Shown piece by piece: positions 1 through 9,791 of a stretch of 18,824 nt of DNA. How positions within the stretch are numbered: position 1 is the first letter of the stretch; each line of letters opens with the position of its first letter. Under the pieces are notes generated by a model. That model saw only the letters and a program-made list of their open reading frames with translations. It was not told the origin of the DNA and made no database searches. The translations under genes and the position numbers were made by a program. This stretch comes from Hamiltosporidium magnivora (Eukaryota > Microsporidia > Dubosqiidae): the NCBI GenBank assembly GCA_004325065.1, contig PITI01000153.1:1-18824 (forward strand), given 5' to 3'.

Positions 1-267
1 CATAAAAAATTGAAGGAAAAACAAAAAAGTATGAATGAAGATGTTGATAAACGCAAGAATGATTATCTTATAAATGTTTTTAAACAAGAAATTTCTGCGC
101 TTAGTCCACAAGAACTAAAATTTATCTCTTACACTCCTGTGATTGAAAGTAAAAAATCGAATACTAATTCTGATCTTAAAACAATTATTTTTTGGATAGT
201 ATTTTCGATAATAATTGTTAGCGTGATTTTTATAGCAGGATACTGGTATTTTTACAGAAAAGGATAA
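1..267 (+). CDS. 3' end of a tail-anchored membrane protein, function unknown
   Basis: The frame is open from the first base of the window, so the true start lies upstream; 88 codons are visible before a TAA stop. The visible part has a charged, lysine/glutamate-rich stretch (about residues 4-30), then a polar region, then one strongly hydrophobic segment (about residues 61-85, including TIIFWIVFSIIIVSVIFIAG), and it ends in the short basic tail RKG. That layout is typical of a C-terminal membrane anchor with the bulk of the protein in the cytosol, as in tail-anchored SNAREs or ER proteins. No SNARE heptad layer or other named motif can be seen, so no family is assigned. This is the only reading frame in the window with no sign of damage. 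The TTG at base 10 and the ATG at base 31 are probably internal codons rather than starts. Confidence 0.6.
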   Translation, partial: HKKLKEKQKSMNEDVDKRKNDYLINVFKQEISALSPQELKFISYTPVIESKKSNTNSDLKTIIFWIVFSIIIVSVIFIAGYWYFYRKG

Positions 268-631
268 AATAAAAATTCTTTTTTTTATTGCCTATTTATT
301 ATTTTATTTTGCAAAAAAAGTTTTAAATTTTAAAGTTTGTTATGTTTTTATTTTGTTTAGATTACTTCTAAATCACTCATAATTCTTTTTAATCAAAAAA
401 AATTTTGTATATAGTATTTATATTGGTTTAATAACTTTAAATTTTAAGAAATAAAATTAAAAATGAATAATTTTACCGAATTAGGAAAAAATACCTATGA
501 AAAGATTATTTGATAGGTAAATCATATTTGTGATGTTATAATTGAAATGTTTGTATTGCCTATGTAACATGAATATTTTACATATTGCCATATTTAGTAA
601 TAGATAAATAATATTGTGTCAGTTAATGTAA
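268..631. other. 3' flank, no gene seen
   Basis: This stretch is A+T-rich and dense in stops on both strands. T-rich and AATAAA-like stretches follow the stop codon and could serve in 3' end formation, but at this base composition they carry little weight. Nothing else is supported. Confidence 0.4.
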
Positions 632-913
632 ATCAACTTTCTTTTGCAGTCGAAATTTATAGAAAATAGAATATATGAGAAAAAATTCAAACTACAAAAA
701 CTATAAGCCAAAATTCAACAAAAGAAAGGAAGATCACTAACTAACAATATGGCACGAGAAGAAAGAGATTTTAAAATAATTCAAGATCCTTACTCTATAT
801 AATGTATTTTTATATCCAAGCGAAGAATCTCTATTTGGGTCGCTGATAGTCTTTCTTTAAAAATTACACGAAACGAGAAATTACTAAGACTTTTACCGTT
901 ATTTAAAAAATAA
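632..913 (+). pseudogene. Possible coding relic, lysine/glutamine/arginine-rich
   Basis: A single frame runs for 93 codons with only two internal stops (TAA at 704-706 and at 800-802) before the final TAA. At this A+T content about eight stops would be expected. The middle is rich in K, Q, R and E (for example AKIQQKKGRSLTNNMAREER) and reads like a basic coiled or nucleic-acid-binding segment. The ATG at 751 lies in this frame but gives only 17 codons. No family is recognised and no homologue occurs in the window. A decayed gene or a retroelement piece would fit, but chance openness over an 18.8-kb window searched in six frames is not excluded. Confidence 0.28.
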
Positions 914-1985
914 AAAAAATTCTTACATTATAAATTGCGTGTACTGGGAAAAATTATATGCTTGTGTTATTAAGCAAGTAATAATGATATTTCGTATGTT
1001 ATTATTTAGACCAGGGAAGCAAATAAATTAGTTTCTATAGCAACAAATACGAAAAATGAAGCCTATAGAGTTACTTTTTAAAGTGCATGCATATCATAAA
1101 AATATACTTTGCTTCTAAGTAAATAATTGCAAATTGGAGCTATAAATATTTTTTAAACGAAAATCGATTCGAAAAAAATGATAATTTGCCGTTTCGTAAA
1201 TTGATGACGTTATATAATATTCGTGAGATGAAAATTTACTTCTTAGTTCTGAAAATAGATGATATGTTGCTTTCACAATAATGATATAAATCGAGCAAAT
1301 AAATTTCTCAACTATTAAAAAAACAGAGTTTTAATTATGATATAGCCTATTCCAGATTTTATTTTTCAAATTTAGTCTTTATTGATATAGCTCAAATATA
1401 TAGTTATAGAAACACAGCGCAAACAACTTAAATTCAGCCTGAAGTAATAACCATGGAATAAAATTTAAACATGTTAATTATTCTATATATAGATCAGAAT
1501 ATTCTAAAAAAACTATTTTTTTGAGAAAAAAAGTGATACATTTATTCGCTATTAAGAACTATATAATAAATCTTGATATAATTCCATTTAGATCTTATGG
1601 GCAATTTATCCTAAATTACATTTATTAAATAAACTTAAAAAAATCAAACCAAATTTAGAATCAAATAGTTGTTTCTTTTAATCTGTGTAGTTTATTTTTC
1701 GAAAATAAGATTAAAGATAAGCCAAGAAACCAAATAGACACACAAAATTTATCTATATTAGCACATTTTTGTTTTCCTATACACAAAAGTTTAAATAAAT
1801 CTTGGCTGGTATCTGAATTCAACTACATAAACTGAGCATATAATGTAATATTTTAGATATATATCCGATTTTTTCAAAGTAAAAGGCCTGTATCAATCAT
1901 TTTATATTTCTGAAATTATATCTCCGCTTTTTTGAAATACTCTATATATGTGTATTTTATTCTAAAAACAAACCTATTTGATAGT
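914..1985. other. Gene-free A+T-rich stretch
   Basis: About 1.07 kb with frequent stops in the frames I read and no open stretch worth calling. No tRNA-like fold, tandem repeat or GC-richer island was noticed. It may contain decayed sequence too old to read. Confidence 0.4.
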
Positions 1986-2219
1986 TTAATAAGGAAAATC
2001 TATTGCATAAAAGCAAAACTTTGGTATGACTATATGAAGATCGTTTTTCACTTTTATCTTTTCTTGCGAGCAGGCATTTGTTAAATCCAAACTGCCCAGA
2101 AACTTTTTTATGACAGTACAAATGAAATTTTCACTACAAAAAAAATAGTATTTATTATCGATCTCGAAAATTGAAAAATATAGATAATTAATGTTGATCA
2201 CAGTGGAAAAAAATGTTCG
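1986..2219 (-). pseudogene. Possible small coding relic, function unknown
   Basis: On the minus strand the frame is open for 77 codons to a TAA stop. It has no ATG near its beginning; the first start-like codon is a GTG at 2201. The translation has a mixed, protein-like composition, including FEIDNKYYFFCSENF and NDLHIVIPKFCFYAIDFPY. The next upstream open piece lies in another frame, which would fit a frameshifted gene remnant. No motif, membrane segment or family is recognised and there is no second copy here. Chance openness is a real alternative. Confidence 0.28.
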
Positions 2220-2705
2220 TTATTTGCTTGGGCATAATAAAATAGAGAATTAACGAATTTTTGTATATAAGGGAAATTTTGCACTATATAAAGCGCTTCT
2301 CGGCCTGAAAATCAAAAATATTAGATGATGGAACGATGGTAAGAATGTTATAATAGAAAATAAGTAGTAATATGTTCAATTTCAAACTTTAAGTATATGA
2401 AAAGAAAAATTGATAGAAAAAGAACAAATTTGTATTGATAATAATGCAATTCTACGCATCTACTATTAGATCAAATTTCTCTGACAATAAAGCGCTTACC
2501 AAGCTTGTGTTTTAAAGTCAAGTTTTATATTTTACTAGTATTTCTAGGTGCTTTTTACTATTTTGAACAAACCATAAATAATTACATTTTGTCAATTTGC
2601 AAAGTTAAACTTGCTTAAGAAATAAAACGATAAAAAAATAAATGATCGTATATCGCCAAAAAACTCGTAATTTATAATAATAATTAGTATTTAGCTTATA
2701 CAAGG
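2220..2705. other. Gene-free A+T-rich stretch
   Basis: No convincing open frame on either strand. Short minus-strand pieces just above 2219 might extend the neighbouring relic, but they are too short to support. Confidence 0.35.
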
Positions 2706-3067
2706 ATGTTTTTAAATGCTCGGTCGTTTCAATTTATGCCTTGGTTATATTTTTCAAAATTTTATTTTTTAATAGCAAATTTTCTCTATTTGCTTTTTTT
2801 TTTATTTAAGGTAAAATGCATCGAATTGTGTCATACTTACAAACATATGAAATCTGCTTCTTTCTTATTCTTACTCCAAATATTTTATTCATTGATGTAC
2901 ATCTTAAATGTAAATATGGTTGGATTGAAATCACTACTTCCATAACACGGAAATTTGCTTATTCACAGCCTTTCTCAGTATGCGCTATTAATAATGTTCT
3001 CTCTATTAATCGAAAAGGTTTTAGTTTTAGGAAAAGCACTATAAAATTGCATATATTTTTATTCTAA
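2706..3067 (+). pseudogene. Two overlapping small frames, possibly one frameshifted membrane protein gene
   Basis: The ATG at 2706 opens 79 codons. The N-terminus is hydrophobic (MPWLYFSKFYFLIANFLYLL), then comes a run of about ten T residues, then a K/C/H-containing part. A second ATG at 2816 opens 83 codons in another frame to a TAA at 3065-3067, with a more protein-like sequence (KCKYGWIEITTSITRKF). One reading is a signal or membrane segment followed by a frameshift near the T run. Against this, a stop lies just upstream of the second ATG in its own frame. The minus strand is also open for about 50 codons over the same bases, so the coding strand is not settled. No family is recognised. 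Confidence 0.22.
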
Positions 3068-3868
3068 TCTTTTTTGATCTTTTAGGCAGAAGTTTTTGTA
3101 TTCAAATAAAATTTCATATTTATTTATGAAAAGAAAACTTATATCATCAAAGCCTGGAAAAATAAGATCAGGCTCATTAATATATTCAGTTACATCCTGG
3201 TCGTAAATTCAATTAAGAGAATCAAATCTATTGGTAAACTGAATAGTTTTTTTTATAAATGGTATATTAGTATGGTTATCATTTAAGATAAGGATATTGT
3301 CCCTATTATCTTGATTTCTTTTTTTGGTTTTTCTTGATTTTATTTCAAAAACCTTTAATTGGAATGGCTTTTGATAATTGTTTAAATATATTTATATTTA
3401 TTTTGTAAATGTAGAAACAATCACCGAATCACTTCAATGTGGTTTCTGTCATTTATTTTTTGTCAAAAAATATTTTTCAATCCAAATTTGTTTTTTACTG
3501 ATAAATCTAAGAAAATACCATGTAATACCATAAAAAAATGCCAAACTTTTTTAAAATTCAAAAAAAGTTAATTTAATAAAATAACTTTATTTGTTTTCAA
3601 AAATCTATTTACAAGTATCATATCCAATATATCCACGATTTTTTTCATTTTGTCCCATATTTTGTAGTTATTCGGTTTAATTCCTTCATAAAGACAAATA
3701 TTTGAAGTTTTTGCGTATATTTTTTAAATATTATATCAACAAACATTATTGAGATTGTTTTTAATTTTAAACAAAGTAATATCTTTTGAATACTTGAACT
3801 AAATAAATTATGAATTCAAAAGAGCTATTTTTGATGACAATGAGGAATTTATATGGATGTATAAACAT
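3059..3868 (-). pseudogene. Decayed protein gene, family unknown
   Basis: Three consecutive minus-strand open segments lie in different frames. The first is 3868-3767, starting at an ATG (MFIHPYKFLIVIKNS). The second is 3723-3568 (NICLYEGIKPNNYKIWDKM). The third is 3391-3059, 110 codons with a single in-frame TGA at 3211-3209 (QDNRDNILILNDNHTNIPF and later NEPDLIFPGFDDISFLFIN), ending in TAA. The third segment alone should have met about ten stops by chance. The natural reading is one gene of roughly 270 codons broken by at least two frameshifts and one stop. It has a hydrophobic, possibly membrane or secretory, beginning and an acidic, aromatic-rich end. No known domain is recognised. It lies divergently from the leucine-rich-repeat relic that begins at about 4362. 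Confidence 0.45.
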
Positions 3869-4361
3869 AATATAAATCGAAATACTAATTTTTTTTAGGC
3901 AGATAGGAAATGTTTCTGAAATAAAAAAAGTATTTCTATTATCTTTTGACTATGAAAATATCTTGAAGTTAAGTTTTGGTTTTTTGATACTCTTTTATAG
4001 GAGAAAATTCTAAAAAACAGCCAATTTAATTGTAAGAAATAATTTTGTTGGTTTTATTTTTGATATTTTAATAATCAGTAAGAGATATTAAACTCGAAAA
4101 AATTGAGATGGACTTATAAACGATGAACTTATGATTGTTCGTTATTTTTTCGGGTTTTTGAGAGGCAAAGAGAATTGAAATTATACTCGTTTTTTATATT
4201 CCATGTTAAATACGGAATATTAGATAATATAAAAGTTCCGATTTTCTAAAATTTTTAAACATCCATAGAAAAGGTTTTACTGGCATGTTTATTTTAGTTC
4301 TTTTAAAACATTTATTTAGGAATCATAATATTTTGATGGTTATAGAAGCCATGGATAACGA
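3869..4361. other. Spacer between two divergent gene relics
   Basis: About 490 bases with no supported frame. If both flanking relics were once genes, this would have held their two divergent promoters. No C-rich start motif or other control site was recognised. Confidence 0.35.
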
Positions 4362-5865
4362 CTAGAATCAAATGAATCTAATAAATCTACACAAGAAATA
4401 CCAAATTTAAAAGTCAATAAATCTTACAATTTATTTATAGATTGAACCATACTAGCTTCTTAAATAAGTTTTTAAATGAAGATTGCATGACCATTTCATT
4501 TGTCATAATATTGACTTCGAAGAATATAATTATATTCAGTAATCATTGTCTCTCAAATGAAACTTATATACCGGCAGAAAATACGGGTTTTTTAGTTCCA
4601 AACATGAAAATTTTTATTTATATGAAATAAGAAGATTATAACCCTATTTTTTTGTATTTAGATGATTGTTTTGATAAAGTATATTCCAAGACGGTTATTA
4701 TGATGGATATTATACACGGAGAAGATCATCATAAACCATTTTACAACTTAGGTAGTTTTAAATCTGATGATATTTTATATATTTTTAATATTAAGATATC
4801 TATGTCATGGCTCTAGATATTACGAAAACAATCTATTTTTAAATTTTTACAGAAAAGTATAAAAATTACTAACAAATTAATCATTACAAACAGAGAAATG
4901 AATTTTAAAGACCTAGATTTTTGTAATAAAGTTAAGCCGAAAAAATTATCTAAATATAATGCTTAATATTCAATTTGCATCTATTCGGGGCGGATAAATA
5001 ATCTTGTTTATGTTCTGCGAAAAGCCATTTTTATGTTGGGCTGTTCTAGTTCTTTTATTTTTTACAAAATGTTATGTAATATGTACTGATGAATATCCTT
5101 CCATAGAGAATACTAAATTTTAAGTCAAACTTTATTGTTTTTCTTTTAAAATATAGTTTTGTCAAACTTTGAAATATTTAAGCATTTTTTACTCAAGAGA
5201 CACATAATTCTCAATCATATTCTCAAGAAAAAACAACTAATTTTACATATTTGAAAATTTGGGTGATGGTGTTTATTCAAGGTATGAAAATTGTTTTTTG
5301 GGCTTCTTCAACTCAAATATAATTAAAACACTGAAAAGATTTGTCTTTTATCCTCTTATATACATAAAAACGACTTAGTTTCTAGTCTTTTGAATTTAGA
5401 CAACTTAGAAATTTTAGATCTTCGTCGTTTTAAAATTCTTGAAAGTCTATGTAAAGATGTACGAAAAATATCTTTCTAAAATTCTAAAGATTCTAAAAAT
5501 ATGTTTCTATACTTTCTATAGTGATGAATATGGAATATTTGACAATATTTTGAATTTAAATGTTTGTGTCTTCATTAATCTTAAGTATTTTCAAAATTAC
5601 GTTTTGTTATCGGCAAATTGTTTGATGAAAGAATCATCAATGTATTTCTATTGAAAATTCTATGCTGTGTGTAGATGATATCAAATATCTTTGTACCTTA
5701 AGAATAAAATTTTTGGTATTGTTTGATACAGAGAATACTTTTTTAGAAATATATAATAATCTAAGCAATGAAGTTTTGAAAGAAACCTCGATTTTTTTAA
5801 AAGTAAAGTTTTGGCAAATTACAGAAAATTTTGAAGAACAATTCTTAACTATTTTGCCTGTTTGA
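4362..5865 (+). pseudogene. Broken leucine-rich-repeat (LRR) protein gene
   Basis: One frame runs from 4442 to 5089 with only three internal stops (TAA 4628-4630, TAG 4814-4816, TAA 4964-4966), where about twenty would be expected; examples are DIIHGEDHHKPFYNLGSFKS and REMNFKDLDFCNKVKPKK. A short piece at 4362-4445 (ESNKSTQEIPNLKVNKSYN) precedes it in another frame. Further frame changes lead to 5194-5322, then 5327-5479, which carries the clearest LRR unit (LLNLDNLEILDLRRF, then FKILESL), then 5439-5654 (ILNLNVCVFINLKYF) and 5662-5865 (DDIKYLCTLRIKFLVLF). Leucine/isoleucine spacing of the LxxLxxLxL type identifies the C-terminal part as LRR. Such proteins mediate protein-protein contact and form large families in several microsporidia. 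The exact 5' end is uncertain. The damage combines stops and frameshifts, one in an A run near 5366, so this is most likely a true pseudogene. Confidence 0.55.
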
Positions 5866-6110
5866 ACTATTTTAAAGTAATTTTTAGAAAATGGTTCTTT
5901 GTTTTCTTTAGTTTTATTTCGACTAATCAATAAAAATAATCTCTTAAAATTTCTAATTTTATTTCATTGTATGATCAATCAATGCTATTAACCATTAAAT
6001 TTCATATTATTCATTTGGATTTTGTTCGGGAATCTTTTTTTGCTACACAATTACATTTGTTACTTTTTCTATTTTTAGCATGAATTTATTACCTATCTAT
6101 ATTATTTAAA
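5866..6110. other. Gene-free stretch before the dispersed repeat
   Basis: A+T-rich sequence with no supported frame. The minus-strand frame at 5930-5637 overlaps the LRR relic and is read as its antisense shadow. Confidence 0.35.
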
Positions 6111-6334
6111 TTCCCCATCTTACCGGAGCAGAATCGGCTTGAAGTATTCTCTGCTTGTCATAAGAGGCAATTAAAAGAGAGCGGTCTTCCATGTTGAGGC
6201 TTGGCAAAGGCAACCACTCTCTAAAATCACGTTGTTACGAAACCCGAAAAAAGTAAACAAAGCCACTGGAAAAAAAACTAGTGGGAGGTATTACTGAAGG
6301 CTGCCAAGGCTATTGCTAAGCTGTAGTGCCAATT
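6111..6334. repeat. Dispersed repeat, older copy (copy A)
   Basis: This is a GC-richer island of about 224 bases that aligns along its whole length, in the same orientation, with 11894-12131. Shared exact blocks in the same order include GAGCAGAAT, TCTCTGCTTGTC, TAAGAGGC, CCATGTT, GTTACGAAACCC, AGTAAACAAA, GGTATTACT and GCCAAGGCT. It is more A+T-drifted than the other copy and no target-site duplication is visible, so it looks older. No reading frame is preserved. It is probably a short retroposon or the end fragment of a LINE. The block around TAAGAGGC resembles sequence I associate with non-LTR elements in other eukaryotes, but that is memory and was not checked. Confidence 0.7.
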
Positions 6335-6609
6335 ATAAAATAATAGTATTATCTTAAAAGCATAATTACTTCAATTTGGTTTCTTTCTTGGTTTTTTGCT
6401 GTTATAGTTTTTTTATTTGACTTTTATAATAAGTTAAGATATAAATTTTCCAAAGTATAAATTTAATTTATGTTCTATAAAATATTGTGACAAAATTATT
6501 TCGAATCAATGGAGTTAGATTCTAATTACAAAATATAATTCTCAGTAATTAAAAATGTCACATCTTTTTAAAATAATGGCTGTGTTTATTTGTTTTTATG
6601 ACATAAACT
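6335..6609. other. Spacer, nothing seen
   Basis: A+T-rich sequence between the repeat and the minus-strand relic, with no supported feature. Confidence 0.35.
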
Positions 6610-6977
6610 CTATTCTGGGTTTAACATAAATAATTGCTCCCCCAACATTCCATCGGTACCCTCCACCATACCTACATCAGAAAGCTTTTCATTCAAAAAA
6701 TAACTAAATCCCAATTAATGGGCGAAGCAGTAAATGAATTTGCAATATTTTTCTTTGTGTGTGATTTAGGTTAGAAATCTATTCTGGTTCTACAATACAA
6801 TGCAGCTCCTTTTACTCTACACCTTTCGTACATAATAACATTTAGCTAAGATATATCTCGGCGACTTAAATAGTGTCCATCTATACTTTGCAATGCCTTA
6901 ACAACGGGTATAACATGTACCTCGGCTTTCTTACCATCAAAAGGTTCTATTTTTATATCTCTTAAATGCCAGGTCTT
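6610..6977 (-). pseudogene. Coding relic, possibly from a mobile element
   Basis: The minus-strand frame 6977-6771 has 68 sense or relic codons with one internal TAG (6848-6846) and a protein-like sequence (IKIEPFDGKKAEVHVIPVVK, then ALQSIDGHYLSRRDIS). Past the TAA at 6773-6771 the same frame reads on (KKNIANSFTASPINWDLVIF). After a further frame change comes EKLSDVGMVEGTDGMLGEQL, ending in TAG at 6612-6610. The base composition is clearly less A+T-rich than its surroundings, as for the two repeat copies and the LINE relic, which suggests an introduced element rather than a resident gene. No domain is recognised. Derivation from the unseen 5' part of a LINE reading frame is a guess. Confidence 0.38.
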
Positions 6978-7784
6978 TTAAACCTAATTAGCAAGTTAGA
7001 GTTCCATTTTTTTACATGCAATTATATAAGATTACAAGTATAGGTAATAATTTAGTAACATAAAAAACTTCGAAATAAGTTTTTAGAAAAATGTTTACTC
7101 CTTTATAGTTCTTTCCTCTTTTTACAATTTAATTAGATTAACTGGTAATAAAAGTCGTTTTTATTTCACTGAATCACCAAAAAATGATTTAAACATCGTT
7201 TTCATCTAATCATTACCAAGCAGATAGTTTTTATTGTTGTCATCCACCCTCCAATTAATTATTTAATTTCTATTTATGTTATATTTTAGAGTTATTTCTT
7301 AAAAGCACTCGTAAAAATTAACATAATAGTTTTGCGATGAGTAATATTTAAAGCAAGTTGGTTTCTATTTTTTATTAAATAATTTATTTTTATATCATAA
7401 GATCCATTTAATTTGAATAATATTTATAATTTTAAAACACCTTGGAAAACTGTTTACTTAAAATTTAAACTCATCTTTTTGATATGATAATCAGATAAAT
7501 ATTTCCAAAAACGAGTGAGCTATTTTTGTAAAGAGATACACAAAATACATGAAATTCAAATTAAATTTCTACAAATGATGAAATAGTTTCTTTTTTTATG
7601 ACAAATGTGAGGGGAATTACCATAAAAAGCTATTTAGAAAAGAATAGGGCTTATTTTTTATTATTTTAGAATTTTTCTTTTCTAAAAAAATTATATTTCT
7701 TACGTAGCATTATTTAAAATTCATGTGATTTCCATAAAAATATAATTTATTTTCTACATTATCTTCATTTATGTGACATTATTC
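6978..7784. other. Gene-free A+T-rich stretch
   Basis: About 800 bases with stops throughout the frames read. No repeat, RNA fold or control site was identified. Confidence 0.35.
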
Positions 7785-7883
7785 CTATTTTAATTTTTCT
7801 AATTTTTTTTGTAGGTGTTTTAGTGCTCGGAGCATTAAATCAAAATATACGGGGCTGGTAATTTTATGCCACCTGCTTGCAAA
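7785..7883 (-). pseudogene. Short GC-richer coding scrap
   Basis: A minus-strand frame between two TAG codons encodes 32 residues, including SRWHKITSPVYFDLMLRALK and then the basic end HLQKKLEKLK. The segment around 7817-7890 is visibly richer in G and C than its flanks. This could be the end of a decayed gene or retroelement frame, but it is too short for a family call. Confidence 0.2.
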
Positions 7884-8205
7884 CTATTCTCATTGAAGTG
7901 CATTTGTAATGAAAAACGTGTATAACATATTTTTTTTATATTTTTCTTTGATTTAAAAAAATATTTAAAAAAAAATTCATTACTTTTACATAAACATCTT
8001 TATTGAATAAAATTAGCAATAAAAATCATAATCAAATTTCATTGGATAAAAATTTGAATTTTTGTAATCTTTTTAATAATAACTTGTAAAAAAATGAACA
8101 TTTAAAATCATAAATGAAATTTCTAAATTTTCAAATAATTATCTCTTCAAAATAATTATTTTTTTTTGGTTAAATTGCAAATATATAATTCAAAGGAATT
8201 ATAAT
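7884..8205. other. Upstream region of the plus-strand paralogue
   Basis: A+T-rich sequence with no frame of note. It leads into the CCC start signal at 8206, so it would have been the promoter region of the gene relic that begins at 8209. Confidence 0.35.
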
Positions 8206-8208
8206 CCC
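8206..8208 (+). promoter_or_regulatory. CCC start signal before the ATG
   Basis: The ATG at 8209 follows the context AATCCC. C-triplet motifs just before start codons are a known feature of microsporidian genes. The start of the paralogue on the other strand (16557) has the matching context CATCCC. Two divergent copies keeping a C triplet in an A+T-rich genome supports both start choices. Confidence 0.5.
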
Positions 8209-9791
8209 ATGTTTTTTCATATTTTTATTTGCTTAGCAGTATCTTCACAAGAAATAAAATTTATGTTCTATTTTATTAGATCTAACAATAGATGAAAATA
8301 GGCATTTAAAACTTTCATATAGTATTATGGCTGATGAAACAGAATTAGAAGAATTAGTTACTAAAATTTTAGACAAAACAAATTGCAATAGAAAGATGAA
8401 ATAGCCAAAATTGCAAGTTTTTTTTTCTATAAAAATAAAACAACATACCAGCGAAGAATTTCATGAATTTTTAACACATTTTACAACATTGGTTATTGTC
8501 ATTGTTTATAATTCATACATCGAAAGAAATTTTAAGGAATATAGACCAGAACTTCTTTTTAATCTGATTTGTTTTGGAAAATTTGTAGAGGTGTATAAAA
8601 AAAAATAAGAATATTAAAAAGATTGTGGAAAACATATTCGGAAATTTTCTAGTAAATGAAATAAGTCGTTTAGGTGTAAAAAGTTATGAGGTACTAAAAA
8701 CTTCAAACATAGCTTTTATACACTGCGATATCAAATAGCTTTAATCTAATAGACAAAACGGATCTGGTAGTATTAGAAAATTCGGTGATATTGTTAGCTA
8801 ATCGTGGAAATGCATCTTTTATAAGTAGAAAGTTATCAGTTGCTACATTCGAAGAATTTTTCGGTTTTTTTTTCGTTTTTTAAATGTAAATATTTTAATA
8901 ACCTTTTAACCGAAGACCTCACTCTTAGACCTATCAATTCGTTCTGTATATTAGTTCTTCGTGTTGAAGGGCCTATTCATTCAAATGAGATACAAAATGC
9001 TTTTACAACCTTAGGTATTAATATGAATGCTCAATTCAATGAGGAACAGTATAAATTTATTTTGAATACATCTCTAGGCCAATCATCGAAAATGTTTTGA
9101 TAAATCAAAACGAATTTGGGGAAATATTTGCATTTTCTAGGGATAAAACTACTTTTCAAAATAGTTTAGGGGATCCTGACGATCCCCGGGTATCTATAGA
9201 AACATTGTGTCGTAAATCCGATGTGAATAATTGTAATACTTTATATGAATTTCTAAAAGAAAAAACAAAAGAAGAATATCATAAATATATTTATATTATA
9301 ATTTCTTTAAAAATTTTGAGCCACGAAGAAGCAACTTTAAACGGATGTAATATTTCAAAAATCATTATTGAATTTTGTTTCTTGCAGATGTTGCAAGAAA
9401 AGAACTTGGAAAGGACGAAAATACAGAAAAGCCAAAAAAAATATAGAAAAGATTGTATTAATATTTATAACCAAATATTGGATCAAAAAAGGATTTTATA
9501 CATTGAAAAAAAGACAGGAAATATCTATATTATAATAAATTATTTAAACTTAAATTTTACTCGAAATGTATTGTTCTGTTGTATTGCCTACTAATAATTA
9601 TTTAAGAAATGTTTGAAAACACAAATAAATCGAAGATAAAGTGGAAGTCAAGCTATCCAGAACGTGAAATATTCCTAAAAGGATATGAATATCTTATAAA
9701 TATTTTTAAAAATAAAAATTTAGGGCTTGATCTAAAGAATAAAACCATTTCTTTCACCCTCTCATGTCGAAAACCCCCAAACCAGAATTAG
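8209..9791 (+). pseudogene. Broken secreted-protein gene, family copy 1 (plus strand)
   Basis: The ATG after the CCC signal opens a signal-peptide-like start (MFFHIFICLAVSSQE). The reading then shifts frame repeatedly. Pieces in order are: MADETELEELVTKILDKTN (from 8327); EIAKIASFF (about 8395-8430); TSEEFHEFLTHFTTLVIVIV within 8411-8608; KNIKKIVENIFGNFLVNEIS (8607-8741); SFNLIDKTDLVVLENSVILL through VATFEEFFGFF (8722-8883); FKCKYFNNLLTEDL and onward (8840-9100); PIIENVLINQNEFGEIF through KEEYHKYIYIIISLKILSHE (from about 9078 to 9594). A last frame, 9609-9791, may or may not belong. The original protein was probably about 480-530 residues. Most of it aligns with the minus-strand relic 16557-14631. 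Nearly all breaks here are frameshifts, several beside runs of 9 A or T, so sequencing indels could account for part of the damage. The function is unknown; the likely role is as an exported, lineage-specific protein. Confidence 0.6.

Noticed and set aside
4442..5089. Reassigned stop codon as the reason for in-frame stops
   Set aside because: TAA, TAG and TGA all interrupt relics across the window, and frameshifts occur as well; no single codon reassignment would restore the genes.
5637..5930. 97-codon minus-strand frame
   Set aside because: It lies antisense to the LRR relic, whose plus-strand pieces have recognisable leucine spacing; its own translation has no motif.
8209..9594. Introns explaining the frame changes of copy 1
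   Set aside because: Aligned blocks continue with almost no missing bases between frames, leaving no room for introns, and no consistent splice-site pairs were seen.
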